The notes beneath the pieces are model-generated. The model worked only from the letters and a program-made list of their open reading frames with translations. It did no database searches and was not told the DNA's origin. Positions 14,055-27,240 of a stretch of DNA of 64,000 bases are shown here, in pieces. Position 1 is the first letter of the stretch, and each line of letters begins with the position of its first letter. The position numbers and the translations under genes are program-made. Origin of the DNA: Orthonyx spaldingii (taxonomy: Eukaryota; Chordata; Aves; Passeriformes; Orthonychidae); assembly GCA_013397795.1 (NCBI GenBank), contig VZTJ01003241.1:921376-985375 (forward strand). Direction: 5' to 3'.

Positions 14055-16523
14055 GTGGGTGATCGTGTCTCACAGCGCGGCCACGGCCGCCCGCTCGCTC
14101 ACCTGCGGAGAGGAGTGGGAGATGGCATGGAGAGCCAGCCCATACGGTTTGGCTTGGATTGAGTGTCCACAGCTTTTGCTCCTCTTTGCTTTTGTGGCAC
14201 ATTTTTCACTGTTCTCTCAGCACATCTGGGCAGCCCCAGAGTGTTTCCTTGGCTGGGGTGGCAGAGGGACCTGCAGAAATGCCAGAGAGAAACAGATGTC
14301 TCTTTGGAGCAAGAAGTGGGTGGGGAGGTCTGGGGGAGGCTGGGGAGGGTAAGGCTTTGGAGAAACTCCTTTCCTCCTAGAACAGCTAATTTAGAGACTG
14401 CCCCACGACAGGCACAGCAGGGTCTCTCCACACACAGCTTCTTGGCTCTCCAGCCCAGTCTCTCTGCGAGGCAGGAGTGGCTTCCCCTTCTTCCCCTTGG
14501 AGCTGCAAGTCCCAGCAGGTGTCATGGGCCAGCCTGGGGTCCTTGTCAGGTTGCTGGTACAGAGCAGCTCTGAGGATGCAGCTGCCTCACTCTCTCTGCA
14601 CGAGCCCAGAGAGCACACCACTGCCTGGCCCCAGCAGGGTCTCCCTGGGAGCTCAGGCTGTGGGACCAGTGCAGGTCTGCAGGATGGAGGGACATAGCTG
14701 CCAGTACCTGCAGCAGCTCCTGAAATGCTCTGCTGAACACCGGCCACCTCCAAACGTGCCCCTGAGCAGTGTCCACCCAAGCACAGGCCATGAGATAACT
14801 TGTCTGTTCAAGTGACCCTGACAGGAAGCAAAAAGGGAGCCAGAGAGCTCTTCATGTCCAGGTCCTTCCATCACTGGTGTAAAGTTAGAAGAAGCCCCCC
14901 AAAACTCAGTGGGAAAAGGCAGTCCTCTTGACTTGGTGGATATGTGTATGTGTGGATAGAGCCGTTCCGAAGGCAAGAGCAGTCCCCATTTCAGCCCTCA
15001 GGAGAAGCAGGACAGAGCAGCAACCGGTGAAAGTTGGGTGCAGAAGTAAAACAGACGCAGTGGCAGGAACAGAATTCTGGACTGCACACCCTGCTATCCA
15101 GGCTCAAATGGCTCTTGGCCTCAGCAGCCTTCCAACACAGGACTTGGACCTGCCAAGACCAAGGACAATTCCTCCCACTGTTGCCATCACTGTGCTAACA
15201 ATGAGATGTGAGCTTGGCCTGTAGAGATCATCCTGCTCCTTCATGAGATGCTGGTGGAGCTACCACATCTCCCCAGGAACAAAGAGAGGCAAAAGGGGTG
15301 AAGGAGAGATGGGCAGCACCAACATGTTGGCACGATAGGCACAATAGGTGATGTCCTTTTGCTGGTGGAATTGTAAGTGGAAAAAAATTATCCCTATGCA
15401 TGTGTGGTGTGCACATGTGTCGCCTTGTTGGCAGGGGACAGAAGTGGAGAGCTCTGGCCTGGGTGGACATCAGTAACGTGATTAACTGGCTTTGATAAAG
15501 CTTCAAGAGCTGAAGGGAACTGATTAGCTCATCTGTCAATAGGAGCTAAATCCTCCCACACAGCAGAGAACAAACCATGCCAACCTTGAACTGAAGGGGA
15601 ACTGGGCAGACAGATTCAAATTTGAGGGTTTTGGGGTTTTTTTTTTTGTTAATTTTTCTAAAGATCTGGCCCCTATTTCTCTTTTCCACCTTCTCTGATG
15701 GAAAACTAAGTTTATTTGGCTCTCCAATAATATCACCATTAAGTGTAATGCCCTAAGCTGAGAGCATTGATTTATTTTCTAGCCAAAGAGCAAGCAGACA
15801 TCCCATTCCCAGGAACATTTGAGAGTCGTGACTTGGGACATCCCTTGTCTCGTGCTCCTCCCTCTACAGCTGGCAGTCCTGGGGTGCCAGGCATGCTGGC
15901 TTTCCCACAAACTCAAAAGCCAGTGGGAAGCATTACAGATGCAGTGAGTTAACATGTCTGTACGTGGGTTCTCTTGCCCAGCACTCAGCAGCTACCCAGA
16001 GCTGGCTCCACGTGGGCTGTGTGCAGCACGTCTGCCTGGGCTGCCAGGCAGCCCACCCATGCTAGTCCAGGAGAGGAGATGTTCTGGAGCACATGAGCTC
16101 TGTCTCCATTCCTGTAGAAAAGCTCATATGTGCATGCTGCCAGCCCTCTGCCCCTGCCACCCTGCAGTGTAAAACTTGCTTGTATAGTGCACTTGTGCTC
16201 TTTGCAATCCCCGCTGCTGCTGCTGCTGCTCCCAGCTCAGCAGTGGAGAGGAAATGAGCTCTGAGCAGTACTAGCTGAGAGTGTGTGTTCACTCTCCTCC
16301 CCACCTCCTCCTCCGCTGCCCAGTTTGAACTCAGTGACAAATGAGATCTTCAGCGGGAGCTGTGACTCCCTGGCTGTTGATGTGGTCAGCTCTCGTTCCT
16401 GAGTGACTTCTCCTCAGCCCTGCAGATTTCAGGGGGCTGCACTAGCACTATCTGAAAGGCTGGTCTGTCCCACTGAGAGCAAGGCCAGGTTGGGCCAGTG
16501 GAAGGGACTGATCAAAGGGAATT

Positions 16524-16912
16524 CTCTTCTATGAAGACAGGATGAGAGTGTTGGGATTGTTGAGCCTGGAGAAGAGAAGGGTCTGGGGATACACCTTTCC
16601 AGTACACAAAGGGGTCTAGAAGAGAGCTGGAGAGGGACTTAGGGCAAGGGCATGTAATGATGGTTCATGGGTTATGGCTTTAATTTGAAAGAGAGTAGGG
16701 TTAGATAGTAGCAAGAAATTCTTTACTGTGAGGGTGGTGAGGCACTGGAGCAGGTTGCCTGGATAAGTTTTGGGTGCCCCATCCCTGGAAGTCTTCAAGG
16801 CCACACTGGATGGGGCTCTGAGCAACCTGGAGTAGTGGGAGGTGTCCCTGCCAAGGCAGGCAGGTTGGAATTAGATGATCCTTAAGGTCCCTTCCAACAC
16901 AACCCATTCCAT
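16524..16912 (+). mobile_element. CR1 LINE, 5'-truncated 3' end
   Basis: The segment follows the avian CR1 3' region in order. It contains 'gttgagcctggagaagag', then 'caggttgcctggataagt', 'ccatccctggaagtcttcaa', 'cactggatggggctctgagc' and the terminal 'ggtcccttccaacac...cattccatga'. It is a dead, divergent copy in + orientation with only a degenerate ATTCTATG-type terminus. It lies in MARCHF4 intron 3. Confidence 0.93.
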
Positions 16913-19900
16913 GAACACCACAACTGAGGCGAATTCCTCATTCACTATAACTTTGTGCAACTGTGATGGATGCAGCAATGTCTCCCTAGAAAACTTGCAG
17001 TGAGTTTCTCACTGTGGAACAGCTTTTCTCCCTCTCTTCATCCTTCTTCCAAACCTTGCTGCCTCGTGCAGGGTCTTTTGATCACAGATGGTCAAAGGCA
17101 GCTCTGGAGATTGAAAGTTCTGCTCCTGATTGCCAGCATGGCCCAAAGCCTCTTGTTATTCCTCCCTGGGTTTTAGTTCCACTTCTGCAAGTTCAGGATA
17201 AAACCTCTCATGGATAGTGGCAATGGACCTTGAAATACCGGAGTGTTGTCTGTGCAATTCAGTGTCTCCTCCTCTGCAGTAGAGCCCTTTTCCTCTTTTG
17301 TTACCTAGCCTGTGGGTGGGTAGGAAAGATTTAGGAACTAAGAAATGCTCAGTCATGGGGAAAGGGCAGGACATTAGGTGCACTCAGTTCTACCACACTT
17401 GTTTTTTCCAGCTGATGTAAGATGCTGTCTGTACATTTTTTGGTAACAGGCTGGGCAGCCTTAGCTAGCAGAATGTTATACCATAGGTCCTACAGTAATT
17501 GTATGAATTCCAATTGTTTCTTCCTCCAGTTTGACCCCCAGGTTTTTCTTTCACTAGCAGAGGAGCAGAGGTTTGAAAGACAAGGTACTTACTGAAGAGC
17601 AGATGTGCTGAAACAGAGCTCCTCTGTAATTCCTGCCAGTTTGCACGTGAGTTGTACTTGGATGTCTTCCATCCATTAGGTAGCTAGTGACTCTTGTCCA
17701 GGAGGCTGGTTTATACCCCCATGTCACTGGAGGGGCTCAGCAGGACACTTCCTCTGGCACTCTGGGGTCTCGGAGCTGGAGAAGTCACCAACTCCACAGA
17801 TGTGTGACTAACATCAGACAGGAAATACACACCTAGTCAGCAACTGCCCTGCTGTTTTGTGTGATCTCCTCTCTACCAAATCAGTAAGGAATTTAGGTAG
17901 CAATTTATCAAGGTAGAGATAACTGTGGCAATTTGCATGGGCAATCCTGTGGCAGCACTGATCTTTCCAATGTGGAGTCGAAGGTGAGGACATGAATGCT
18001 TCCTTGCACATGTATGTCCCTCAGCACGTATCATTTGGTTGTTGTTATCCTCATTTGTTCTGAAATGGTCAGGTCATCTCCAATCTGAAGTCTCAAAATA
18101 TGCCTGTTAACTCAGAGATTATTGATCCATGCAACAAAATCCAAGGGTCTGGATTTGACCCTCAGTCACCAACCTTCAGTAATATACTAGTTTTCTTTGG
18201 ACTTTTCTAGATCCTAGCATGCCCCACAAAAATAGTTGGAAGGGACTGTCATCATTTGCTATCTCTTCACCCATAATGAAAACGAAAACCATAACCAAAG
18301 TAAAACCAGTCTGCTTCTCATGACCAGCAGGACAGATGGTATGGCCCCAAGCACCAGAAGCTACGTCCATCTGGGCAAGATGTGCAAGATGGCGTTTCAA
18401 CACTGTTCTCCCCCTTGCTCTCAGACATCTAACAGGAGGGCAGGAAGCACTGGAAAAGATTGCTTGGGATTTGTGGGAACCTCCAGTACTGGATTTTTTT
18501 TTTAAAGAACCTGTTAGAAAACATATGTCAAGAACAGGTTGCAGAGAGATGATCCCAGTTTGTGAAGGAGGAACAGATTAAATGCTTCTTGATATCCAGC
18601 CAGCCTCGATGTCTTTGATTCTGATCTCTCTTTCATCTGTGCTATCTCTGGTCATGTCTGTAGGACAGATATGAGAGTTGGATTAAACTAGAAACTAGTA
18701 GTGGTGCCAGCATAGGTATTGCTCTGCTATGAAGTCATCTACAACACAGACATCTGAGATCAGGAGCCAGGAAAGGAATGAGAAGTGAGATGGAGACTGT
18801 TCATTTGATTAACTGCTCTCCATGGTCCATGAGAGGTAAATCCAGGAAGCTGGCATAGAGAGAGATTAGCAGAAATGCGGTTACGGAAATGCACAGATAA
18901 ATGGAATGAACCTTCCCAGGCCTCAGTTACTGAGCAGAGAGAGTAGCAGCTTCGAGCTGGGCTGTAAATCCTGAGAGATACCTGCCTGTTAATTAAATGA
19001 CAGTCCTTGGAGGGGAAAGGAGGGGTTTGCCTCTCTCTCTATCAAGGTGCAATTAGAGGAAGTTGACATTTGTAGAATAAGGTGTCATTTGGGGTCAGGA
19101 GGACAGGAAAGCATCTCCTGTTAAACAACAAGGAACTCTGCCAGCTAATGAGAGCGTGTCACAGAGTAGGTTCAGGCATCCCTAGATGGGCTCCGAGGGA
19201 GAAGCGTGTCCCAGGAGGGCCATTAGCAGGCTGTGTGCAGGGCTGTGCTGATATGGTTTGTGTGTGCTGGCCTGCTTGGGATCACACAGGAGTATCCCTG
19301 AGGTTGGCATGCTGGGGGTTATCCCCAGCAATGCAAGAGCAATCTGATCTGCCTCTCTTGGGATCACTGACTGATGGGCACTCCTGCTTTGTCTGTGCCC
19401 AGGTCCCTGCTCCCTGGCTCACCCTGCCTCGATGCTGACAGCAGTGCACTTCTGCAAGCACCAAATCCTTGTGCTCTTTGAAGCTTTTCCTGCTCTTTCC
19501 CTGGCTGGTCCCTGGTGGTATTTGCCTTCACAACTGCACTGCAGCTCAGCAGCACAAGACAGGCAGAGCAGGACCATTCATCCAGCCGACGATTCTTGTT
19601 GGCACACCATGGCAATCCATTACAGATCAGGAAATGTCTGCCTGCTGTTTTTAATCCCAGCTGCCAGAAAGAATAATCAAAAGCATCCAGTACGTGTGAC
19701 AGCATCTCAGCACAACCATAGGTAATAACATAAGAAATCAATAGCCAATTAAAACTGATCCACAGCATTTGATCTTTCATAGTGCAGTGGGAACAGTAAT
19801 TAATGGAGCTTCCTTGAAACAGTGACAATTCAAGCTTCCTGCCAAGACTAATGGGGTTTTGTTTTAAATGAGCTTTGCTTCCTAGAGGAAATGCTGGGCT

Positions 19901-22900
19901 GAGGTAGCCTTGGGGTGTTATCTAGCCAGGTCACTTGGGCCCTCAGCATTCAAAGGATTTAGGAGTCAAAGTCACAACTAAATAAAGAGAAACTGAGAAA
20001 TGAGGTGTCTTCAGGGTCTTGGTTTTCATCTGTATCGATCCAGTTCTCAAAAGGAAAGCAGATGTTTTCATTCAGGTCTACACAGTTCCCCAAGGTACAA
20101 AGCAGGAAGAATTGATACTGCAGTAGGGAATCAGTTTTGAGGAAGCACCAAACCCACATGGTGGCTTGGTGACACCCTAAAGGCAGAGCACAAGGCAGAG
20201 AAGTTCAGCAAATATCTTTGGAGGAGAGACCTGACAGCAGCCCACATAGCAAATGTGTGTGGCTTTGACATACCTGGAAGAGATCTGTGAGAATATACAG
20301 AAGTCTTCTGTGCCTTTCAGCTTGATGCACTGCTTGCCATGCTCTTTATGGACTTCTTACCCAATTTGCCTGTAAACTGAAGCTATCAGGAGCTAATTGG
20401 TGTGGCCAGATCCAGGTCCTACCTTCAGAGCAGGCAAGTGGAATAAAGCTAGGCAGCAAAGCCACTTCTTCTTCACCATGAACCCCGGTTTGCACACATT
20501 CAACCGGTGTGCATGCTTCAAAAACCACTGAGCAAATCATTGATCTGTCAGCTGTACAGAGGCTGTGTAGACAGGGACAGTCCCCACAGGACATGGTATG
20601 GGGCTCTCAATCCAGGGTCCCTCCTGGGGAGCAATCACTGTGGGCCCTGTCGCTGGGCCAGCATCAGCAGAAGCGGTGCTGCAAAGCTGATCTGATGACC
20701 GGCTCCTTGGCCGCTATCCAGGAACAGTGGATGCTCGGCAAATCGAGACAAGCCACCCCTCTGCCCCTGAAAGATGGGACCTATTTTTATCTACTGTTGC
20801 ATTGATTATTCCATAAGAGAGCAGAGGGGCGGGCAGCATGTGAGCATTGTGTGCTCCCAGCAGCGGGCAGGGCTGCAGGGGCTCCGGGTGCCCACAGGAC
20901 TCCAGCGTACTCCGGCTGCTCTCTGCAGAGCCAGCGTGTCGCTGCTGAGCAAAGGGACACAGCTCTGGACCTGGCTCTGAACCCTCTCCCTCTTTGCAGG
21001 GAAGGAACTTGGCTTCCAGCACAATCAGAGCAGCACCTGGGCCTTCACACATGTGCGTTCAGCTCCACACTCCTTCCCCACATCCATCTCCAGCAGGGTC
21101 CCACTGTTGCAACAGGGCTCCAGAGATGTATTTTGTTGTGAATAACCATATGGTGCTCTCTGCTCCAGTGGATCAATGTGTTTAGCATTTAATGAGGGCA
21201 ACATAATTAACATTTTTTGAGGGGAAAAACTGAATTCTTTTGCCTTGTGAACTGCATCTTGTGCTTTCAAGTGTGATACATTACAATCAGAATGGTGCTT
21301 CCCTGTCACTAAACTTCTTGCCGAAATCAGGTGCCTGGAGTCCCTGGGTTACGTTTCCATACGTGGGCAGAGGCAGGAGCACTCACCTGCCTGTCACAAC
21401 CTCTACACTTTGGCAGGAAATTCCCTTGTAGGCAGCTGGTAGGATCTCCCATGCCAGCTGCACAAATTGTGCTGTCTAGTAAAGGATGAAAAAAGTCCTC
21501 AGCTCTGTGCCAGGCTGTGTTTTTCCAACTGCCTTCTGTCCCATCGCTCCTCCTACTACAGCCTGCATCCCCACAGACGCATTACTCCTGGAGGTGGAAA
21601 GCTGTGGTCCATGGCAGGCTGTTGTGGCTATAGCAAGAAAATTCAACTCCATGGTCAAAGATGAGACCACGGGGGGATCATCCTCCCATGCATAGTGGAT
21701 GAGGCTGCTTTTGGTGCATCCCCAGCTCAGTGGGAAGCCAGAAGCAGAGGTAAGAAGAGATTAATATGAAGCCATATTAATCAAGCGCTGTGATCGCCTC
21801 TTAGAGACTGATTGATGATGGCTACCTACCAGCAGAGACATCTTTCAACCCAGATACAACAGGCTGTAATGAAGAATATTGCAAACAGGTCCATGGGCTA
21901 AGTTGATAAACTTAATTCTTCCTGAGAGTTACTCCCTGAAGCAGTGCTTTTCTTCCTGCACCAAGACCCACCAGTGACTGCCACAGCCTGAGTCCCTCTG
22001 CCCCATGGCAGAGCTGGATCCACAGTATCCATACAGTATGCATATTATGCCAGCTAGGACAATTCACTCTGCTCAGCCATGGTCACACCAAGGACTTTTC
22101 TGTGTTCTCCAGGCCTTTGCTGCAGGCTTAGCCACTCTCAGTTCCTTTCACTGCTCTCACAGTGGTGAGCTCAGCATTGGCAGATCCCATAGGTTCAGGT
22201 AAACCCTTACCTGCCCCTCAGCCTCCATCAGCATTCACTCATCTGGATATTGCAGCCATAAAGGTCTTCAGCTCTGGTGGAAGACCCTTGTGTATGCAGA
22301 GAAGCAAGGAACAAGTTTTGCCTTCCTAGAGATCCTAGTTAGTAACAGATCAGAAATAACAGGGTGATCTGTACTCACCTTTGTGTCTCTCCTAATTAAT
22401 TCCTGTTCCTCTTAGTGGAAGAGCACTAAGGTGACTGGAGTAGTCTGAAGGAACTGGGCGCAGACAGGACCTGCATCCCTTAGAAAATGAAAAAATTGTG
22501 AAACTATTCTCATTTTTCCTTACAGAATTTCATTTGCTAATAAAAGCAGAGAGGGAGGCACTAGTTCTACCTTCAATAAGCAATTGTCATGTTTTGATCA
22601 TTCTTGAACAAAGCATTTTGATTTAACATTTAGAGATGACTGCTCATGCTGAGTATTTCAAATTCAGTGTCAGAATTTGGAATACAACATTTTTTTTAAA
22701 AAATTCAATTTCAAATGAAACATTTTCACCTGTCTGCAAATAGCACATATGTTCTCCCATTCTGGGGAACAATATGACTTTTTCAGGTCTCACTCCAAGC
22801 AAGTGTGAAGGCAGATTCTCAAGCCCTGCACAGCACAGTGCTGTTGTCCAGCTTTAATTTTAAAGGCGTGTCCCTGGAATGGCTGAGGATCAGCACGACT

Positions 22901-25900
22901 GCACAGGCAGTCTTTGGTCAGAGTAACATCAGCTGTGGCATAGGAAGGTTCAGGACCCAGACCTGGAGGAATGATTGCCATTGTGCAAACATAGTGAAAT
23001 GGAAGCCACGTGCTTTTTCTCTCCTCACCATGAGTATTCAACTCCATGGACTTCTGCAGGGAATGTCTGGAAATCTGAACGTAAAAAAGACCCATAAAAT
23101 CACCAGGGTCCAGGGTGTGCATTTGGCCAGTGCTTTGTTCAACCTAACTTGAAATCATTATTTACTCCCTTGTTTTAAAGACCTTGCAGTATCTATCATG
23201 CACACAATGAGTGTCTTTCACCTCTTGAACAAAGCCTTTCAAGATGTGGGGTGTTGCTGTATATGCATCTTAAATTTGGAGAAAAAAGGTTCCAAGAGGA
23301 TCTATCCAGTCCTAGCTACAAAGCAAGGAGGGGAAACTTTAAGAGAGCAAGAGGGTGTATTAGTACTGTCTCCAAGCCCTATCCCTCCTGTGCTGACACA
23401 GTTATTAGTAGATTCACAAGTGGGGAATGGTGCTGGAGAGGCATGATTCAGAAGCAAGGGGTTGTTCTGTTGGTGGGGCTCCCATCTCCATTTATTTACT
23501 TGCTTTTTCCAAGAAGAGTCTCGTTTATTGCTGCCTGCATAACTGCAGACTGCCCTTTAATCCTCTGCTTTATCGTGTGCTGTGAATTAAATACCACAGG
23601 AGTACAAGAGCCCTTTAGGGCACAACATCCATTTTGCTGTAACTGTCCACAGCCAGCTCAGTTTATAGGAGTACTTTAGTATATGCTTTATCTGTTGCCT
23701 GAGCAAGGATTTCTTTGAGTTTCATTTTACCTATTTTCTCTGGTACTTCTTGTTTTGGTTTAGGGTGGTTTTTATCACTGTTTTGAGGCAAGGGGTAAAA
23801 AAGTACTGGTCTGGGCCATGCAGGAGGAGGAAGCTGTGGTGACTGGTAGCTTGTATGTTTACAGCTGGAACTACTGTGGCATTTTCAGGGCCATGGTGTT
23901 GCTGTGTGCAACTGCAGGGGTCAGCCCAGCTCCTCTGTCACAGCTCTGCAGGACACCTGATGTTATTCTCCCATTGCTAACAAACTATGTGAGAATGCTG
24001 AACAAAATGAAAATTCGTTTCCATTGGACATCTCTTGTCAGCTCCTTAATTTTGCCAGCATTTCCTCATTTTGGGTCTTACCAGCTCAGCCCTACAGGGC
24101 CCAGCCCATGTGTTGTGGAGAAAATGGCTGAGCAGGGCTGCCCCAGGATAGAGGCAGCACCTCGCAGAGAATATGCATTTACTTTGCAGCCATAAAAGCT
24201 CCCCAAATGCTCCTACAACACCCTGCCTCCAGCTCCCATGAGCTCCACAAACCCCATGACAGGCAGTCCTACCCATCAGCTCAATTCATGCTGCTGGATA
24301 AAGCTTTCCTCCTCCCACAGCTACAAATGCCATGTCTGTGGGGTGGACTGGTTCCGCTTCCGTGAGGAACCCGCGGCATCCTGTGCACACAGGAATCACT
24401 GCTGCATACTTGTGTTACATGAACTCATGACATGCTGCAGTGTGAACCTGGAAATGGTTTCTTGCCATGTGACTCAGCTGCATCCTGCAAAATCACAATG
24501 CTGCCTGGGGGAGGGACGCTGCCAGCTGCCACACCAGGCACTCCCAGCAGTAATGAAAGAGCTGCCTCCTCTCCCCAGCCCCTCACACTCTGCCCCAGGC
24601 TGGCTCGCCTGATGGAGCAGCAGCTGTGGGGACCCTCTGAGGTGTCAGCACACTGGATCCATCTCCCACCCAGCAGCGCTCTCGCTGACTCTGGGGGTGG
24701 GTGTTAATGGCTGCAGAGAGCTTGGGATGCAGCGTAATCACCTGCCCAGATGGGACCTGCTGCTCCCGTGGCTCTGCCAGATGGAGTGGAGGAAGCAGGG
24801 AAGGAGAAGGGCTCTCACTGCACTTGTGGGGGGTCCTGGCCCACCAGGGGCTGAGGAAGCTTTGAGGCACAGCTGCCTTTGAACGAGGGGAGATGAGCTG
24901 TAATAAACACAATGTTTTCTGGTTAGTCAGCAGTTGAAGGTTATGGGCCAGTCTGTTTGTGCTGTAATGACCCAAAATGGAAGAGTCCAAACCTCCATAA
25001 AATACTTCCTCAAGACTGGGAAGAGCTTCTCTGTGTACACTGGTGGATGCTCGTCCCTCAGCATGGAGGTCTGAGTCTCTGAGGGGCTCAGTTTTGGTTT
25101 TGCTGGAGTCGTGGCCCTGTGGCCTCAGAGATCCAAGCATGGCATTCCACTGCTGGGAAGGCCATGTGACAGTGAAACCTCGCTACAGTGAATGCACTTA
25201 GCAGAAGAAGGAGTGTTTTGTCTTCCCCAGATCCATGGGTTCCATGATGGCCATGTCATCCAGTGATCAACAGCACTCAACAGAGTCCAGCCATGCAGAC
25301 ATCCCAGTTCTGCTGAGGCAAAACACAGTTCAGATTCATACATAATCAGTTCTTTAGACATTTAAAAAAATGTGCATTGAGAATGATTGATAAGAAAATG
25401 CCTGATTATAATCAGCTAACTATTTTTCCATATGTTAAGCATTCACTAGAGCTCTAATCATTATGAATACATTTTCAATTTATACTTTATCTCATTCAAT
25501 GCTGGCAATTGCTACGTTTGCACACCCTCCTAGTACAGTTCCAGCATTATTCAGAGCAGACCTTTGCTAGATGTCTTGTGGACTAGAGAAATCCTGATCA
25601 CTCATCCAGTGTCTTGCAGCTTCCAGAAATGTCTAAAAGACAGCTCCAGATGTTCCAGGCTAGCCATTATGAACTACTCCTGTATGCAAGGTAGACTGTT
25701 CAGCTCTTGAAACATTCTGGAGACAAAAATTATATTTTGGAGAGTGGAGATGACAGTTATGAAGGAATCTATACTTCCTATTCGATTTCCCCAGAAAGCA
25801 AAGACTCCCTGAGTATCTGAATATATCAGTAGTTTGTATGGGAAGCCACTGTTTAATGAAAGTATTCCTGAGCTGAAGAAAAGTAAGATGTGAGGATAAT

Positions 25901-26199
25901 GGACTCCAGAAAAGCAGTGGCAGCAGCCCCAGGGGAGCAGAGCAGCGAGTGTCTCTTGGGAAGAGAATCTGAAGGATAAAAGAGCTGTGAACAGCTCACA
26001 GCTGCCAAAAGGGATGATACTAAAGGCACAACAGCAAACTGTGCCTGTGCAGGGGAAAGCTCAGAAGCGTGGGAAGAGAGCACTGAGGCTGCATCAGGAA
26101 CTCTTTGAGGACCCAAAATCAGAAGCTGTCATCACACAAAAGGCAGAAAGAATAACCTTCAACTAATGAAAAGTCTCTAGAAATCACACAGGCATGGGG

Positions 26200-27240
26200 A
26201 GAAGTCAGAGTTGAACCCCAAGATGACCATCCAGAGATTCAAAAGGCATAAAGAAATGGGTCCATAAGCATACATGAAGAAGAAAAAGGCAAGTCTAAGA
26301 GCTCAAATAGTATTTGATACACAAAGGGCAAAATAGTTAAATGTTGCCTTTGTTTCAGTCCTCAAAACTTAACTAAAATAATTTTAATGAGGAGAAAGGA
26401 GCCCAGGGCAGAATCAGAAAAGAACAGCCTCAAAAATATTCAAATGAGTTAGCTCTGTCCTTGTCAGCATGTCCTAACGAACTTCAGAGGAAGCTGCAGG
26501 AACAGTGGCTGACCCATGAGCATTTCATCATCAGGAGCTTGAGGAGGATGCAGGAGATGCCAGGAGGCTGGGGAAATGCAAGCAGAGTACCTAGCTTTAA
26601 ATATAATCTCTATCAGATAACAAAGGTGGGCACTGAGGATCAAGGAAATGAAGGGCAAATCAGCTTAACTGAGTCATAGAAAGTTATTGAATATTTTTTA
26701 GCTAACCAATTGGTGAGCACAGAAGTATAACCAGATGTAATTTGGAAGGGTAATTGTACAAGTGGCTAAGGAGTAAGCCGTTTGTTTGATATGCTGTGAC
26801 TTGGGCGACGCTCTTGGTGCTTTGCCTTTGGATTCTCTTACCACAGAAGCATGCTCTGAATTAAGTAGCTGTAATGCAGGTGTACAGCCAATGGAGAAAC
26901 TGCTTTCTCAGTAGTTGTCAGTGGTGTGCTGTAAACTGGAAACACATTTCAAGTAGAGAGTCTTTTGGACTCTGCTCTCTTCAATATTTTTATTAATGAC
27001 TTAGATAATTAAATGGGATGTGCTGTTAAAAAATTCACAGATGACACTAAGCTTGGAAAGACTGCAAGCACTTTAGAGGATCAGATCAGCATTTGAAATT
27101 TGAAATTATCTTGGCAAATTGGAGGAATCAACAAGATGTAATTGAATAAAGAGATGTGCAAAGCACTCCCCTTAGGAAGGAGAAATCAGAATTCCAAACA
27201 CAAGCTGAACCAGGCAGTCACACTGCTGAAGAGAGCAGTT
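26200..27240 (+). mobile_element. Ancient L3/CR1-clade LINE fragment with reverse-transcriptase remnant
   Basis: Part of a CR1-clade ORF2 can be followed. At about 26979-27005 the reading is LFNIFINDLD-like, and at about 27030-27057 it is KFTDDTKLG, the counterpart of the reverse-transcriptase FADDTKLG motif. The following text matches the L3 pattern 'caacaagatg..attgaataaagagatgtgcaaagcact..cttaggaagga'. Upstream, 'gggcaaatcagcttaactgagtcatagaaagttattgaa' matches the 'cagtcagcttaact...' block of the same family. Frameshifts and stops interrupt all frames. The left limit is uncertain and the element may begin nearer 25900. Confidence 0.75.

Noticed and set aside
24583..25140. 185-codon open frame on the - strand
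   Set aside because: The composition is the same as chance frames in GC-rich intron DNA, with no recognisable motif.
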